Of a stretch of 64,000 nt of DNA, positions 46,066 through 59,560 are shown piece by piece. This DNA comes from Lingula anatina (Eukaryota; Brachiopoda; Lingulata; Lingulida; Lingulidae). A model generated the notes under the pieces. The model saw only the letters and a list, made by a program, of their open reading frames with translations, was not told where the DNA came from and did not search any database. The stretch's first letter is position 1, and each line of letters begins with the position of its first letter. Position numbers and translations under genes: made by a program. Location: NCBI RefSeq assembly GCF_001039355.2, contig NW_019775747.1, forward strand, positions 510,752 through 574,751, read 5' to 3'.

Positions 46066-49000
46066 GTGTGTCACCTGCATGTGTTACCATCCTTCAATTC
46101 ATCACTAGAACAAATTAGTCAACAGTCAATTAACCAAACATATTTCATAGCTTGCTAATGACAGTGGGACAAAATCAATTTAAATTGACTCAATTTTTCT
46201 TCCTTATCGGTATAATTTCCATTTACAAGTGAAGTTAGAATGTTGATTTATGAGTTAACTAGTCATCATTAGGGAGACTGCATACTATTCAACTGTGATG
46301 ATATGAGTTACATTTCACATTGCAACCAAGCAAATATGTATAGGACAAAGGAATAATACTACAATGCTATGGTATGGTGTATATGTGTGGGTGTGTCAAC
46401 ATGTCTGTCTGTCTGTCTGTCTGTCCATCTGTCTGAGTTTGCTCTGTCCCGTAAAGCAGGAGCTGGAGTCCCCGTGCAAAAGAGACTATGAACTGCATTT
46501 GGCCATGCATTGGCCATAGACATTCACCACTAACTGACATCTAACCTTGCAAGTGTAGCTGTTTGCCAGTGTTGAACAACCCTGGCTATAAACACTGCCA
46601 TGATTTCTTTGCCAGACAAAAATTAATGGTGAACCTCAGCATGAATCTGTACGTGCCACTTGCTGTTCCAGTCTCCCCAATATCCTTATCTTACATCACA
46701 TTAGAGGCCGAGGAGAGATAATTGCTCTAGTCTCGCTTAAAAGAAAAGGTCAGATCGAATGAAAGTCGGAAAGAAGTTGTTGAAAGAAGACTTCTTATTG
46801 TTGGGTTTTTGTAGAAGAATGGTGCTTTGTGTTGCTGCTTCTGTAGCCAGAAAAGGTTGTGTTATTTTGGGATTATTGGTGGTCTTTTATCCAAAAAGTC
46901 ACGAAGTCAGAATAATATTTTCTGATTATCCATTTGACATTACTGGTCTGCAAACAAAAGATCTTTATATACCCATCAGGGGTCATTGTCGCTGACTTTC
47001 AAATGCCAGTGAGGAAAATGTGATTTTTTAGACAAATGGTCTGACAGATTCACTTTGCTGTCTCTTTGCTATTGTTTTTCTTTCCTGAATTTTTTTGTGT
47101 GTACGTAATAATGACTTCTGATCTTTGATGTTTAAACATTTCCTAGATGCAATGCAAAATAAAAAAAAAAAGTATTTTAAAGCTGTAGGAGTCAAGCTAG
47201 CTATAGAAAAGAGTGTAAACATTGAATGTTGCCTCTATGATCAGTCCTAGATTATGAGTCACAGAATTAATTTGTTGGAATCTGTGATCTTGTGTTTATA
47301 CCTGTATACAAAAATAAATGAAATAATGAATTAATAATGATAGTAACAAAGATGAAAGAGAATGATATAAGGAAATAATATGAAAATGTATATGGGTGTA
47401 TTTATATGTGTTCATGTTCATAAATCGTGGCAAATTTAGGTATATTTTTTGTCTTTGATTTATCTTCTGACAAATTGTCTGTCCTTGATGTTTTTTAGAT
47501 CCATATTATGTTTGTTTAAATTAACAATGGAAAGTTGGAGAAATATTCTCATTTTGAATTTTTGGCCCCACATAACTTCCTAAAATACTGGGCCCAAGTA
47601 TTAATACTGATTTGGTTGCTTGCTATTAGCCTAATACACCAGTTTAAAACCGGTAAACTCCAGGATTGCAATATATATTGCTTAAGAAAATTGTGTTTGA
47701 TAGCAGCCAATGCCTTTTTATAGTGAAAAAGTTTTATATATGTTATCATTGCAGTATTTGTGGAATCCAGCATTTTTAAATGTTGCTGCAGATTTTCTCA
47801 AAATGTAAGCTGCATTTTTTGACTGTTGAGTACAAGTCATTCCAGTATCTCTTAAAAATGCCTCTTAGAGAGTAAATAATATTGGATGTATCTGTTAGAA
47901 TTAAGACCTCCAAGAACATTTCGATAATAGCTTTGTGTAATTGATGATTGTGGCTGACCTCGAGTAAATAAAAAGATGGACTCCAAGAAGACATGAAATG
48001 GCATTTACAGCGTATTAGTAAACATGATGCGTTTTCACAGCTTTGTTTGGCTATTTATGTCAGAGCAAAATGCCAGTAAAAAGTGATGAACTGCACTGTC
48101 AAACATTGCCAGAATAATGTAAGATGATTATAGGCATTATTGGTATGATTGTCAGCTTTCCTTACTGTATCCAAGTTTAGAATTAAATCAGTTTTACTGG
48201 GCAGTGATTGATGGATGTGGTTAATTGCACAGTCCATCCTTCCAGAATAATTCCCAGATATGATGTAAAATTTGTTGCTTTAGTTGTCAGTTTATCCCCA
48301 CATCCAGTCCTGTAATTATAATGTACTTTACGATATCTAGACTGACATTGTGTTATTCTGTAGAAAAATCTCTCTTCAGTGCAAGAAATATTTCCACTGA
48401 CATTTTAAAAAATTAAATAAAAAAATGAATATATGGATGAAGTGAAATTTTATCAATTTGATGAAACCAAAAAATATGATCTTGTGAACTAAGCCATTAT
48501 CATTTGATTCCAGTGCTTGCTCCAAGTTTGTTGTTACACCGGAAACTTAAGAGCATTTCTCAAGATTAATGTTTTTATGTTTTGTTAAATTGAAATAGTT
48601 GGATTTTGAAAATGATCAATTGCAAGTAAAAGTTTGTGGTAACATTATCATGCCATGATAATAGTTAGCTGATTAAAATACAAAAATGTCAATTCCTTTT
48701 ATATATATATTTCATTTGTATTTTACTAATTTATTTTGGTATTTAGAAAGTGGTTTGCCTTATAATTGATATAGAGAATAGGAACCATCTAGAAAAACCG
48801 GGTTATGTAAAATAATAAAGAAAGCTTTGTTGGAATTTACTTAGATCAAAACCATAATATGATACTTTTGGGCTCAGTTTTCTGTAAGTTTTATTTGGAA
48901 GAATTAACTATGTTCTTGAATTAGAATCCCTTACAAAAATATCAGGCCTGCTGCAAATTTGCTGCAGTATTGCTGCAAACTTTTCATTTTCCTAAGGGAT

Positions 49001-50068
49001 GCTATGCTATAAATTGCATACAACAATAGCACAGAAAATGCTACAAACGTACACCTTTGTAGCTCTGAAACTTTTACTGTGTAGCCCTAGCTGTTAAAGC
49101 ACTTATTAAATAGAATAATTATGAATGAGGATTAAGGGAGTCAATTATGATATTCACAAAGGAAGTTTTATGGAATAATATTTCTCATTTAATTAGAGAG
49201 GGACTTATGAAGAGGGATTTAAGAAAAGCAGTGGCAGACAAAAACTCAGCCTTACATCTTGTACATCCCTTCTTGTCCAAATCCAACTTTCTCCTCGAGA
49301 CTGAAATATGACCAGGGCACACAGGAAGGCATTGGAAAGTGGTTGAAGAAAATATTTCTTTAAAATATATATATATGAGTAACCTCAAACCATTTTTTAG
49401 CCTCCCAACAATTTACACCCACACCCCGCAGACTGCTGGATACCCAGTCGTATTTGAATATTTTAAGCTGGGGATGTCTCTTGAGAATATGCTGCAAGAT
49501 TTAATTTGATTAGTAAGGTTTGAGTAGTTTAGTTCCTGATTCTTTGCGGCAGTTGATTTTGAAGGACTTGGTTCTGGTGGTCCCCCACACAGCGGTTTGT
49601 AGTAAATTATGGTATCATAAATCATACAATATTTAAACACATTTTGAAAAAAAATTTTTCTGTTTTTCTTTTAAGTAAAGAAAGATAGTGATAAAGTAGA
49701 TAATTTCTTAAGAGACTAAACATGTTTTGTACCTTTGAGAGTTGATGTTTCTAAGACTGACGGAAGGGTTGAAATGAAAGTCATGCCTCTTTGGTAAAAC
49801 AAGTTTAGTCTTTTTAGAAATTATGTACTTTATCACCATCTTTACTCAAGGGACAATAAAAAAAAACAGTTTTCCTGTCCTCAGTGTTATCTTATGTATT
49901 TTTTAACTAAAATAATTGTATTTGATAATATTTTGAGTTATCTAATTTTATCAATTTTTTTAGGTAATGGTGATAGAAAAAGAAAGAAAAAAAAGGAAAA
50001 AATCAGGGGCGTATACTGGAAAGAAACAAACTCTTTTAATATTAAGAAAAATGTCTTCATCTTTCCAG
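46066..50068 (+). other. ZER1 intron 4
   Basis: No exon or gene recognised. Contains a (GTCT)n run at 46,402-46,425 and otherwise AT-rich sequence. Confidence 0.6.
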
Positions 50069-50212
50069 GTGACAGGAGATGACAACGAGAACCAGATCAT
50101 TCTCAGCGTGCAGGTGTACCAAGACAAGCCCAAACTGCTGCTGAAGGCACTAAACCACCTGTACCAGCATTTTAGAATCGACCTGGTGACCAGACAGAGA
50201 GATGCTTTGATG
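50069..50212 (+). CDS. ZER1: ZER1 coding exon (start of armadillo-like region)
   Basis: Reads VTGDDNENQIILSVQVYQDK, PKLLLKALNHLYQHFRIDLV and TRQRDALM. Human ZER1 has VSGDKNEEQVLNAIEAYTEH and INLLFDIARIERCNQLL. Acceptor CATCTTTCCAG, donor ATG|GTAAGT, 48 codons in phase 0. Together the four coding exons give about 441 residues. The human protein has about 766, so roughly the last 325 residues (most of the armadillo repeats that read glycine degrons) lie beyond the visible exons. Confidence 0.93.
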
Positions 50213-51984
50213 GTAAGTTTACATGTCATAAAGTCCTGGTAAGTTAAGTTCTGAGGCCCGAATTCTTGAGATATTTCTCAGGTGAATGGCCGATTACTAT
50301 AGTAAGGCCAGTGTCACTGACATCAATATTTTCTGCTTAAAAAAAGGTCAGGAGATGAGGTCGAGTTTGGAAAATTGAAGATGAATTGGCTTCCATCCTG
50401 CAATTAGAAGGGTGGGTCTTGACTCCAATTTCATCTTCACTGATCTAATGACTTTTAATGAGGGCGAGACGTCTTATCTCCCCTTCTTTTTTAAGATGAA
50501 TCTTAGACAGATTATCAGCAGTAGGCATAGTAAATCCTCTGGTGTATGTCGATCATCTATTCTCTAATTCTTCCATTGAGGCAAATGAACTATGGAGTGT
50601 TATCTGATGGGCATGCTGAAGCTCTTCCGATAGTCGTTTGCCAAGAAGATAACTGGATACTATGAAGCATTTTTTTCTTGAGACAGTGAGACAAGCTTGT
50701 ATCTATCATTGGCAATTTTGTGATTGATTCAGTTCCTCAGACTTCTTGAGTTGTGGGGGTGGGTGTAAGAAGATATAGGAAATGAGAGAAAGAGTTATGT
50801 CAGTCAGGCTTGTATTCATATGTTATACTTTAAAATATCTTCTTTTTATGACAGAGTTTGTTGGACATTAATTGCATGGTTCTGCAGGACAGTTTCTTCT
50901 TTATAACATTTTGATTACGTTTTGTTGAACTTTGAATACAACTAGGTGCTTCAGAAGCTGCTCATTCTTCATTCTTTGTCTCTCTGCTGTTCTTAGTATC
51001 TTTCTGTCTTCTCTCTATTCTCCTTCTGTATTCAGTTCTGTAAATTCAATTTGGTGCTTTGTATAATTAAAGATGCATATTAAGCTAGTACTAAATATGC
51101 CAAAGTATTGCAGGTAAACCTGACCACATGTCAACATGGTGTTCTGAATAGAAATACCGCAAGGTTATATAACATCATCCCCCCCTCCCCCCCCCCAAAA
51201 AAAAAAAAAGAAAGAAAAGATATTTACACATAAATTTCTGGAGTACGTTTTGTGCTCCTCTACAGTACTAATAATTTGTATACCTTACAGGGTATTTCAT
51301 TTCACTTCCTTGAATCTTAATATAAGATTCATGTCATGCTTCAGTTGTTTGACTGTGTTGCATGTCTACATATATATTACTTATTATCATGTGTGAGAAA
51401 AAACACTGTGTGTCACTGCTATTCATGCCATTGAAACAAAAAAAAAAAACAAAAAAACAAAAAAAAAAGATTAATGCATAAATAACATGGTCTTAGGCCT
51501 ATCATACTTTGATCTTTACGTGCTTGATTTATATTTTCATTTTTAGAGTGAGATTATTATTGGGAGTACGTGTAACTTTTTGCCCTTTTTTCATGTACTA
51601 TAATTATGTAATCAATGAATATCTACCAAACACCAGGTTCTGGTTTGACAATATGCGTAGTAATCAATTCATGTCAGGCTGGTTAATTTCGTTGTTGCCA
51701 CGATGACTAGTAAAGAGGTGAATCTTAAAGATACTGATCGGGGGGTATGGCTTTAAGTCATGTTGAAATGTTTTGCACAGAAGATATAAAAATAGAAAGC
51801 AAAAGCAATGGTAAATAGAAATTTAGCAAAAGTAATGAAAGTAATGGTAAGAAAGAATTACTTAAATTTGTTACACTGTACTTTGCCAATGAATCCTACC
51901 AGTACCATTAAAAAATTATTTTTCATTTTATTGACATTGTTGATTTGAGGTTGTTTTTTGTGTGGATCAATATAATTTGGTTGA

Positions 51985-52305
51985 AATCAGTTTTTCAAAG
52001 AATTTGTGATTGAGTGCTACATGTATTTTCATATTAAACTCATTTATTTTTCCACCCAAACAAGCCAGAGGATCATTTCCTATTTCATTTCCTACAAGAT
52101 ATGATTTGTCAATTTTTGTGTGCCAATGAATTCCAACTGGAATCAGTTTTTCTAAGATTTTTTTGATAGAGTGCCATATACATATTTACCAAATGAAATT
52201 AGTCTAGTTTTGCACCCAAGTGTTCCAGTGAATCATTTCCTATTTGATTTCGTACAAGATATGATTTGGAAATTTTCCCTGTGAGTAAACCCCAGCAGGA
52301 AATAT
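51985..52305. repeat. Diverged tandem duplication (period 160 bp)
   Basis: ATCATTTCCTATTTCATTTC with CTACAAGATATGATTTG at 52,072 recurs as ATCATTTCCTATTTGATTTC with GTACAAGATATGATTTG at 52,232. Flanking TCAGTTTTTC and AGAGTGC/TGAGTGC motifs recur with the same spacing. Confidence 0.65.
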
Positions 52306-53887
52306 TAAATAAATGAATATGAGGGTTTAAACATGAAAGATGGAATGAAGCCACTAAACTACCCAGTGTTTGATTTTTCAGTCTGTCTTAGTTTATTCGC
52401 TTCCTGCCACTGTCTGGTATATTTTAAAATGCCTTTGACTATTTGCGAAATGGGTTCACATTGATAAAAAATCTGGACTAATCACTATAAATGTTGCATT
52501 TGAAGTGCAGGTCGACTGTATCTGTCCCTGGTGTAAGAAAGAATTAAGCTTAGACCTGTAGAAGTAGTTGGGTTTTCATTATAAAGTCTGGATAAATACT
52601 TTGAAATACCTCAATAAAAAGATTGTCTGGCAGGAAAAAAATGAGGTAGATTCACACCAAGTGAAATCTGGTTCAACCACTGTACGTGTCAGGCGCACAG
52701 CAAGTGACAGATGTGAACCCATTCAGGGTGCACCTTGTCTGCCTCGTCCATGCTATCTCTCTCTGCCAGAGGGGAGATTTAGATTCAAAGAGCAGGGAGG
52801 GGATTTTTTTTTCATAGAAAGATAAAGCAGGCTTTGCGGCTAACATTTAAACTGCATTAGGTGTGACATTATATTGAAATTTGAGATCACACACATGTAG
52901 TTCTCAGTATGTCCTCTGCACAGAGCAAAATTCAGAATTGATTTTGAAAATATATAGATCTGGATATCAAGCTGGAAATGAATGTAACAGGTCAGTTTTA
53001 CATGTGGGACTTAGAGCACATTCAAAGCACATTAAAAAAAATTGGAAAATACTTAATAATATCCAATGTTGATTGCTTTTCTTCTTTTTTGCTCACGGTG
53101 GACAAGTGTGGTATTTTAAAGTTGTTTTTTCAGTGCTTTTTAGTTTCACTGACCAATCAAGGTTACACAGCCTAGATTGAGTACAGTAAATCAAGCAATT
53201 TAAGCCAGCAATTAAGGCAGTTAAGGCAGTCCAAGGGATTTGGCTAGAACTTGTGAATTGGCAGTGCCTGAGTAGTTTTGCTAACAATTAATTACCTGTC
53301 CTATAATTACCCTGGAGATTTCATAGCACGGTCACAGCGAAGAAAAGTTTCATGAATTAACCAAAGACACATATGTGAATGTCTTGTAAAAAAATCAATC
53401 TGTAGCCCTGGTAGAGGGTAGTACCATATGTACTTTTGCTGATGAGTGTTGTGTCTGTCTTGTACCATGGCTGATTTATATGTGGTATGTGCAGCACCCA
53501 TGGCGTAAGCCAGTTAATTTCTGTTCTTCAACAGGAGATTGCTGTGCTGCTGCGATTACCCTCTGTGTTTTTCACTTCATGTTCTAACACCAGTTATGAA
53601 AAAAAAATTCAGTGCTTCACTTAATTGACACATTTACTTCAAAAGAAACCTATCTGACGGCTGATTGACGGACAGGATCCTCTTGAGAGTCGCTCTGATG
53701 AGTTTTTTTAAAACTGGATTTGTAAGTTTGTAATAATCTACCGCTGACAAGCTTTGGCACTTCCTTGGCTAATTATACCTACAGTGTTACATAAGTATTT
53801 TTTTTTTGTCCAGAAATGAAATTTCATTCTTGATTCATAACTCTGATGTCACCTTAAATGGCACATGAAAGTAGACAAATATAAGGC

Positions 53888-54025
53888 TTAGACCCCATTC
53901 CCATACCTAGATCAATCTAGCTGGATCGGTCTATCTTCAAGGGGATTCTTGCTAAATTACATTCATCTTAAGAGGCTTAGATATCTGGTAAGCCAACTGA
54001 AGCTGCTTAATGATAGTTAATAACC
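53888..54025. mobile_element. Half of a foldback MITE ('GGATCGATC' subfamily)
   Basis: CCCCATTCCCATACCTAGAT, TCTATCTTCAAGGGGATTC, TTGCTAAATTACATTCATC and CTGAAGCTGCTTAATG match the left arm of the elements at 27.3 and 55.7 kb. The right arm is absent, so it is truncated. Confidence 0.55.
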
Positions 54026-55738
54026 CCCTTACATCAAAGTATAATTAAACTTATTAGGTTGTTTTATGTAACTTTTAATTGGAGTATTACTGGTAGAAGT
54101 TGGGTATGTTATTGACAGATCACGAAGATTTTCATTTTATACTTTGTATAAATATGATAATAAAGTTATCTCATGTCATCTTAAGTGTCTGTAATGATGA
54201 TTTCTTCATTTTTGTAACTCTTCTCTATGAATGGCCCATATTTATGTTGGAAACCATTGATTTAACACATATGAAATCATAACTCAGTTTATGATTTAAT
54301 TGATGTAATCCACCAATTTAATATATTCAGTAGACTTAATACATTCAGTTCATTTTTCTCTTACTGCTATTTTATCATTGTTGGTTGAAATAAAGAAATC
54401 TGATACTTATTTACACCTTCAGGGTTAATACTAAATCATTATACCATATCTGGCGAATTAAGTGTTTTCTTGTTAACAAATTATTGCTAACAGATGTATT
54501 TTAACTACTTTAAGTGAACAGGTCTCAGATAGCAATGGAAAAAAATGTGTTTGCTTTCATTTCTTACCTTGACAGATAAATGACCAGTGGCATGGTGTCT
54601 TTATTAAATGTGAAGAAATGTTGGCATTTTCCCCAGGAGCCAAATATCCCATTAAATTAACCTATGTGCTCTTGACCAGACGTAGATTTATTGATTATTT
54701 CTGGAAGTTTGAAGTGCTTGCTTACAGATTTTACATTAATTTTGCAGCTGGGATTTCCACAGCTAATAAAGAACCATTCAGAACAATCTTTATTGCATTT
54801 ACCTATGTATATATCGCACACATAGCTGTCATACAAGCAACAGACTAATGTCACTGTTTTGATTCGTTTTCCTTGATTGTTTTAAGCACCCTGGTTATTT
54901 TTCTTTGAATGACTTTATAGTCGGATATAAAATACATATATCACTCCATGAACTGCCAGGAGATGACGATATATATGATATAATGGTTAACTTTGTGATT
55001 ACAGTGATCTGGTTTATGCTTTTTGTTTTCTATATATGCAATACAATTGTTTTATACAGAAATAACCAAAGTGGCAGCACAAGTGAACTGACTTGTATAA
55101 CTGTAACATGGTGCTTTATCCAAATTTAAGCTCAAGTCCCTTTTAAATTGATGGTATACTTTTGAGGTACAGTAGTTGTAGCAGTTCACTTTGAGAGATT
55201 AACATTTTAATAGCTTGGATATTACAAAATGTCACCTAATTGAAGCCTCCACTTAAGCATACCACTGGAGATAAAAGACCTTAAGATTGAGGTGAGATTT
55301 CTGTTTTGATGGGATTAAGATGAAGACAGCTGAAAAGAAGCAGGAGTGTTTTAGTATAATTGAAATTGATTACTTTTTTTCACTCAAATAGTGTTAATGG
55401 CATTTCTAATTAAGCTTTAACAAAGTAGGAGCTCCCACACAATGGTATCGTAATAGCTTTTACGTTAATGAATTGCAGAGTGGTTTTTTCTTAATTGGAT
55501 ATACATAATATCCTACATGTGAAATAAGACTGGACATACATAATATCTTTCATGTGAAATAAGACATGTTTTAAAGAATGTGCCACATTTCCAACTTCAT
55601 TTAAGAATGATCATGCTCAAAATTTATAATAGGCATACATAGATGTTGAATGCAGATTTTATGGGTAGGGGCAGCTCCTCCCTCATTGAATTACTGCAAG
55701 AAGAACCATCCAAGATGGCACCAAGTTTCCTGTCTTAG

Positions 55739-55998
55739 GGACCATTCCCAGACCCTATCGTACTAACTGTGGATCGATCCATCTCTAAGGGGGTTTCTTG
55801 CTAAATTGCTTTCAGCTTAAGCGATTCTGATGTCTGGCACGCTCACTGAAGCTGTTAAGGGGTAATTAATTATGATCGTTTAGCAGCTTCAGTAGGCGTG
55901 CCAGACATAAAAGCTGCTTAAGCTGAAAGCAATTTAGTGAGAAACCCCTTGGAGATAGATCAATCCAGTTAGATCGATCTAGGTATGGGAACCCAGTC
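55739..55998. mobile_element. Foldback MITE, 'CTAACTGTGGATCGATC' subfamily (copy 2)
   Basis: 260 bp, flanked on both sides by TTAG (the match extends to GTCTTAG). CAGACCCTATCGTACTAAC, GGATCGATCCATCTC, CTGATGTCTGGCACGC and CACTGAAGCTG pair with CAGCTTCAGTAGGCGTGCC, CAGACATAAAAGC, AAGCTGAAAGCAATTTAG and GGTATGGGAACCC in reverse complement. The centre is GGGGTAATTAATTATG. Confidence 0.72.
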
Positions 55999-57841
55999 TT
56001 AGCATAAAACTAATGGGTTTTGCAAGATTTAGAGCAGAGTAGGACCTGAAACTATGACAGGGTAATGATTATGTTGTGGTAGAGGATTAAAGTTGACAAT
56101 TTTTTCCATGGATATTTGGAAATTTTCATAGAGAGTTTCTTGTTTTCTTGTAAGTTCTGTTGAATTAGTCAGTTGCTCAACACTGTGGATTCACTTGTTT
56201 TATATTGCTAAGGATTTATTCATGGCACATAACTTTCAATCATCTTTATCCCTGAAAGGCAGATTTCTTACACATTTTCTCGTTTCATATGATGCCACAC
56301 AAAACTGACATTATTTTTTTTAAATATGTTCACATTATAATTAAATGTCCAGCAACAGCCTAGCTGTCTATTTTTACTCAACAATATTATCTCTACTATA
56401 TATTTTCTCTTTTTCACTTGGAGTATTTCTGTATTATCAGCATCTTTCCAATCTAATTGTTCTAATTAAACATTCCCATGTACTGTCAGTTGATTGTTTT
56501 GTCTTGATACTCATAGTAATAATAAGAAATCATACATTTGATACATTTGTTTGGTCACATTACATTTAACTACATTTAACATAAAAGATAACGATTATGG
56601 ATGATTACTGTTAACAAAGAGTGTTATACTGTCCTTTTACCAGCTTTGCTGTCTAATTTTGCTTTGGCTTTATAGTGGTTAATTACACGGCTCTACGATT
56701 AAGGAGATAAATCATAATTTGATGGATGGCTGAGAGTTAGATGATTGATAAAAGAAATTGATCCCCATTGCATTCAGTGATGAATTATACCCTGGATGGT
56801 CACATTAAGAAATAAATCATTTACTGGCAGGGTTTTTTTTCTTTCTGGAAAGTTTTTTATGGCTTAAGTTTACACATAAACATATAGGGGGAGGGTAAAT
56901 GATAACTTCAATTTGGAAAATAGAGGAATGTGTTTTTATAGGCAAAATGGGTCAAAGAGACCATTTCTGGTGAGAAATTAGAAATATTAATAATGTTGGT
57001 AATTAAATCCACCAGAACAAAAGGAGTATTGATCTACAACACGAGCATTCTCTGTAATGTTTAAATTGAACTCTTACATGATAAAGAATACTTGTGATGT
57101 AATTGCTACGTGATATTATGTTATAATTTATATCATAAGCACTCTCTATCTGGCCAGTAGCCAGCAATTTCAAAAGGGAGGGTTCTTTTTCTGAAAAAGT
57201 GGACCTTTTTCCATAAAAACTTCATGTACCTAGATCAAATTTCACCCAGAGTGGACCTTTTCCCAGCAAAAGGGGCAGTTCTTTCGAACCCCCCGAACCC
57301 CCCTGGCTACGGGCCTGTCTATCATGTTTAAATAAAACTCCTTCACCCTCATATGGCATCCATTACTTTCCATGTGCATCACATTGTAGAACTGTTTCAT
57401 TACTTCTCTGAATATTGCAGTCCAAGTTTACTCTATTGACAGTGTTGGACCAGCAGTGTTCTTTTCACAGCAAGGCTTGCCATTCAGATTCTTGGAGATT
57501 TATTTTATAGTCATTGGATACTTCTTTGGCAAATGCTTTATTTGTTAGCCTCAGTTTGTGGCAGGGAATCTTCCTTGGCTTCTTATATATACAATTAAAA
57601 CATAGATATATCATCTGTCCAGGATTCATGCTGACTTGAAAACTGGTTGATTCTTTTCATGTTTCATGGTGGCTCATAAATTGTATTTCATCAGCAGCAT
57701 ATAAAGTTCATATGAGATAATAAGTTTTTTTTCTTTTTTTTTTGTATGTGTACTTGTAAATGACATTAAGATACCTTCGTTCATATTCAAGAATTCCTTA
57801 TAAAGTACTTGCATTTTCAGATTAGAGCCTCAAAAGTCATT

Positions 57842-58430
57842 GGGGCCATTCAGAATATGCCGCATTGCCATTGGGTTGAGCCATGGCTCTACAAAGCCAC
57901 GACCTAAATATGGCAGACGTACGTGAAAGGAAAAACACCTAATCTTTTAATAGTCTACCCGCCTCTCACATGCCTCCCCATGCATCGTCCCTGCGGGGGT
58001 ACAGTCATTAAATCTCGGCTCCATTGGGACGACACATGGGGAGGCGTGTGAGAGGCGGAGAGAGACTATTAAAAGATTAGGCGGTTTTCCTTTCATGTAT
58101 ATCTGCCATATTTAGGTCGTAGCTTTGTAGAGCCATGGTTCAACTCGATGTGAATGCGGCCATAGAGGATCCAAGTACTAACTAATCCGCTGTATAAATT
58201 TGGCTGACCACACTACAAAAGCGAGGTCGCTATTTCCATGATGGCCCCCACCCATGTCGTTGCTGCATGGGCCTAGCAATTAAACCTCCGAGCTAAGATT
58301 TAATCTGTTTAGTCGCACATGTGCAGGCGGGGAGACCGTCAGGAATCAACAGCACTGCTTTTGACATGTGGTCGATCATATTTAGTCGGCAGGTCAGTTA
58401 GTACTCGGATCATCTACTCTGAATGGTTCC
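57842..58430. mobile_element. 'GGGGCCATTCAGAA' foldback MITE split by a second MITE
   Basis: The left end GGGGCCATTCAGAATA (57,842-57,857) is separated from its continuation GAGGATCCAAGTACTAACTA (58,165 on) by about 307 bp. The right end is GATCATCTACTCTGAATGG to 58,430. Joined across the insert, the left arm matches the family seen at 19,778 and 62,635. Confidence 0.6.
57858..58161. mobile_element. Nested foldback MITE ('GCCGCATT' family)
   Basis: About 304 bp, flanked by ATA (57,855-57,857 and 58,162-58,164). The arms TGCCGCATTGCCATT, GAGCCATGGCTCTACAAAGC and CCTAAATATGGCAGACGTAC pair with GTATATCTGCCATATTTAGG, GCTTTGTAGAGCCATGG and GATGTGAATGCGGCC. The centre contains CAGTCATTAAATCTCGGC. 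It is similar in plan to the 19.8-kb element (CATGGTAGACCTACATGAAAG) but has different ends. Confidence 0.62.
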
Positions 58431-59208
58431 TTTGAAAACTTTTGAATTTGTTCTTGGCTTGCTGTATGAAATATGCATATAGTACTAATTACACATATTT
58501 ACCCTTTAATACTTAGTACATTCTTGTCATTTACATCCAGCACAAGTTGGCAGATCTTATTTCTAGTTTGGACTGATGTGGGATATACTTCAGTGCCTCA
58601 GTCCTGTTTTGGAAGCTAGGTTTCCTTTGGTCAAACTTTGGTAACCATCATAGCTATGATTTTACTCTTTCAATTAGAAATGCAGTGATCTGAGTTATTA
58701 AATTAGAAATGGATTATATAACCTCCCAAAAACATAAGAAAAGACATAGTCATAGTACACACTATATTTGACACTTGAAATTGTCAATAATAAAAATTTT
58801 GGTAGACTGTTTTTTTTTTTTTTTTCTGACAAGTCTTCATTTTACTGACTACATAATTGTTTTTAATAAAAATTGTTGTCGGATTCATGCTCAACATCAA
58901 ATTATGTCTCAGAAAATATCTGTTAATCATATTTGAGATTAATCATAGGCTGTAATAAATTCAGTGTTTGGAATAGTTTGGGAGTGGCTGAAGTTTGCAT
59001 TCAATGTGTATTATGTCTTAATAGCAGGATTTCTTTAATTAAGTAATTATTCTCTTTTATGATTTATTTATTCATTTATTTTTATTTATTGATGCAGTTA
59101 AACATGCATACCTCATTCACTTGAAATGAAGGAATTAATAATCTTTAAATAAATTGCTGGGGAGAGCATATTTTTAAACCTATTCCCTAGTTACGTGCAG
59201 ATTCAAAG

Positions 59209-59209
59209 N
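59209..59209. other. Single-N contig join
   Basis: A lone N. The two other lone Ns in the window (6,262 and 39,823) mark unmerged contig overlaps, so this is probably also a scaffolding join. No duplication flanks it, so the join is not supported by the sequence itself. Confidence 0.7.
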
Positions 59210-59329
59210 CTCTCAGTGTTTGAATCGTAATCAGTTCGTGAAGTTCTTAAAAGATTCGTGAGATTCGTGAGATTCGTGGTCTGTGTGAAATAGGGGCATA
59301 AGAATGGATGTCCGGGTCCAATATTTATA

Positions 59330-59560
59330 CAGGTTAGGGTTAGTTGGAGTATTGGGATTAGTATATGGGACTAATGTCACCTGTGCAAAGTAATGGAGAA
59401 CGGACTACGGTTCCTAGCGGACTTCCATTACTATTACACCGGTGTAACGTGACAGAGAGCCCCCCATGATAGATAGTCCGCTTCCCATTCATTTGCACAG
59501 GTAAGCCTCGATCTAGATTTTGACCCACTTAGGTCAGGCTAACCCTAACTATTATAACTA
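59330..59560. repeat. Double foldback with TTAGGG-like ends
   Basis: Outer arms AGGTTAGGGTTAGTTGG and AGGCTAACCCTAACTAT are inverted. The inner arms ACCTGTGCAAAGTAATGG...CGGACTA (59,380 on) pair with TAGTCCGCTTCCCATTCATTTGCACAGGT (59,475-59,503). Probably a MITE. The two TTAGGG-type hexamers in each end are too few to call an interstitial telomere. Confidence 0.55.

Larger units (their letters stand above)
50213..59208 (+). other. Probable ZER1 intron 5, no exon recognised
   Basis: Begins at GTAAGT after the last ZER1 exon seen. I searched for the next armadillo exon and found none. The region contains C/A-rich tracts (51,180-51,218), a diverged tandem repeat (51,985-52,305), a GC-richer patch at 52,640-52,790 with no recognised identity, a 36-bp local duplication at 55,490-55,565, foldback elements and a copy of the 41.8-kb repeat at about 57,165. 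Confidence 0.45.

Noticed and set aside
52568-52825. 85-codon frame in a GC-richer patch
   Set aside because: No acceptor or donor in the right places, no recognised domain and not ZER1-like.
57421-57520. Possible next ZER1 exon after ATATTGCAG
   Set aside because: Phase 0 gives SKFTLLTVLDQQCSFHS and a stop, which does not resemble the armadillo region.
59335-59345. Interstitial telomere
   Set aside because: Only two TTAGGG-type units at each end, explained by the inverted repeat.
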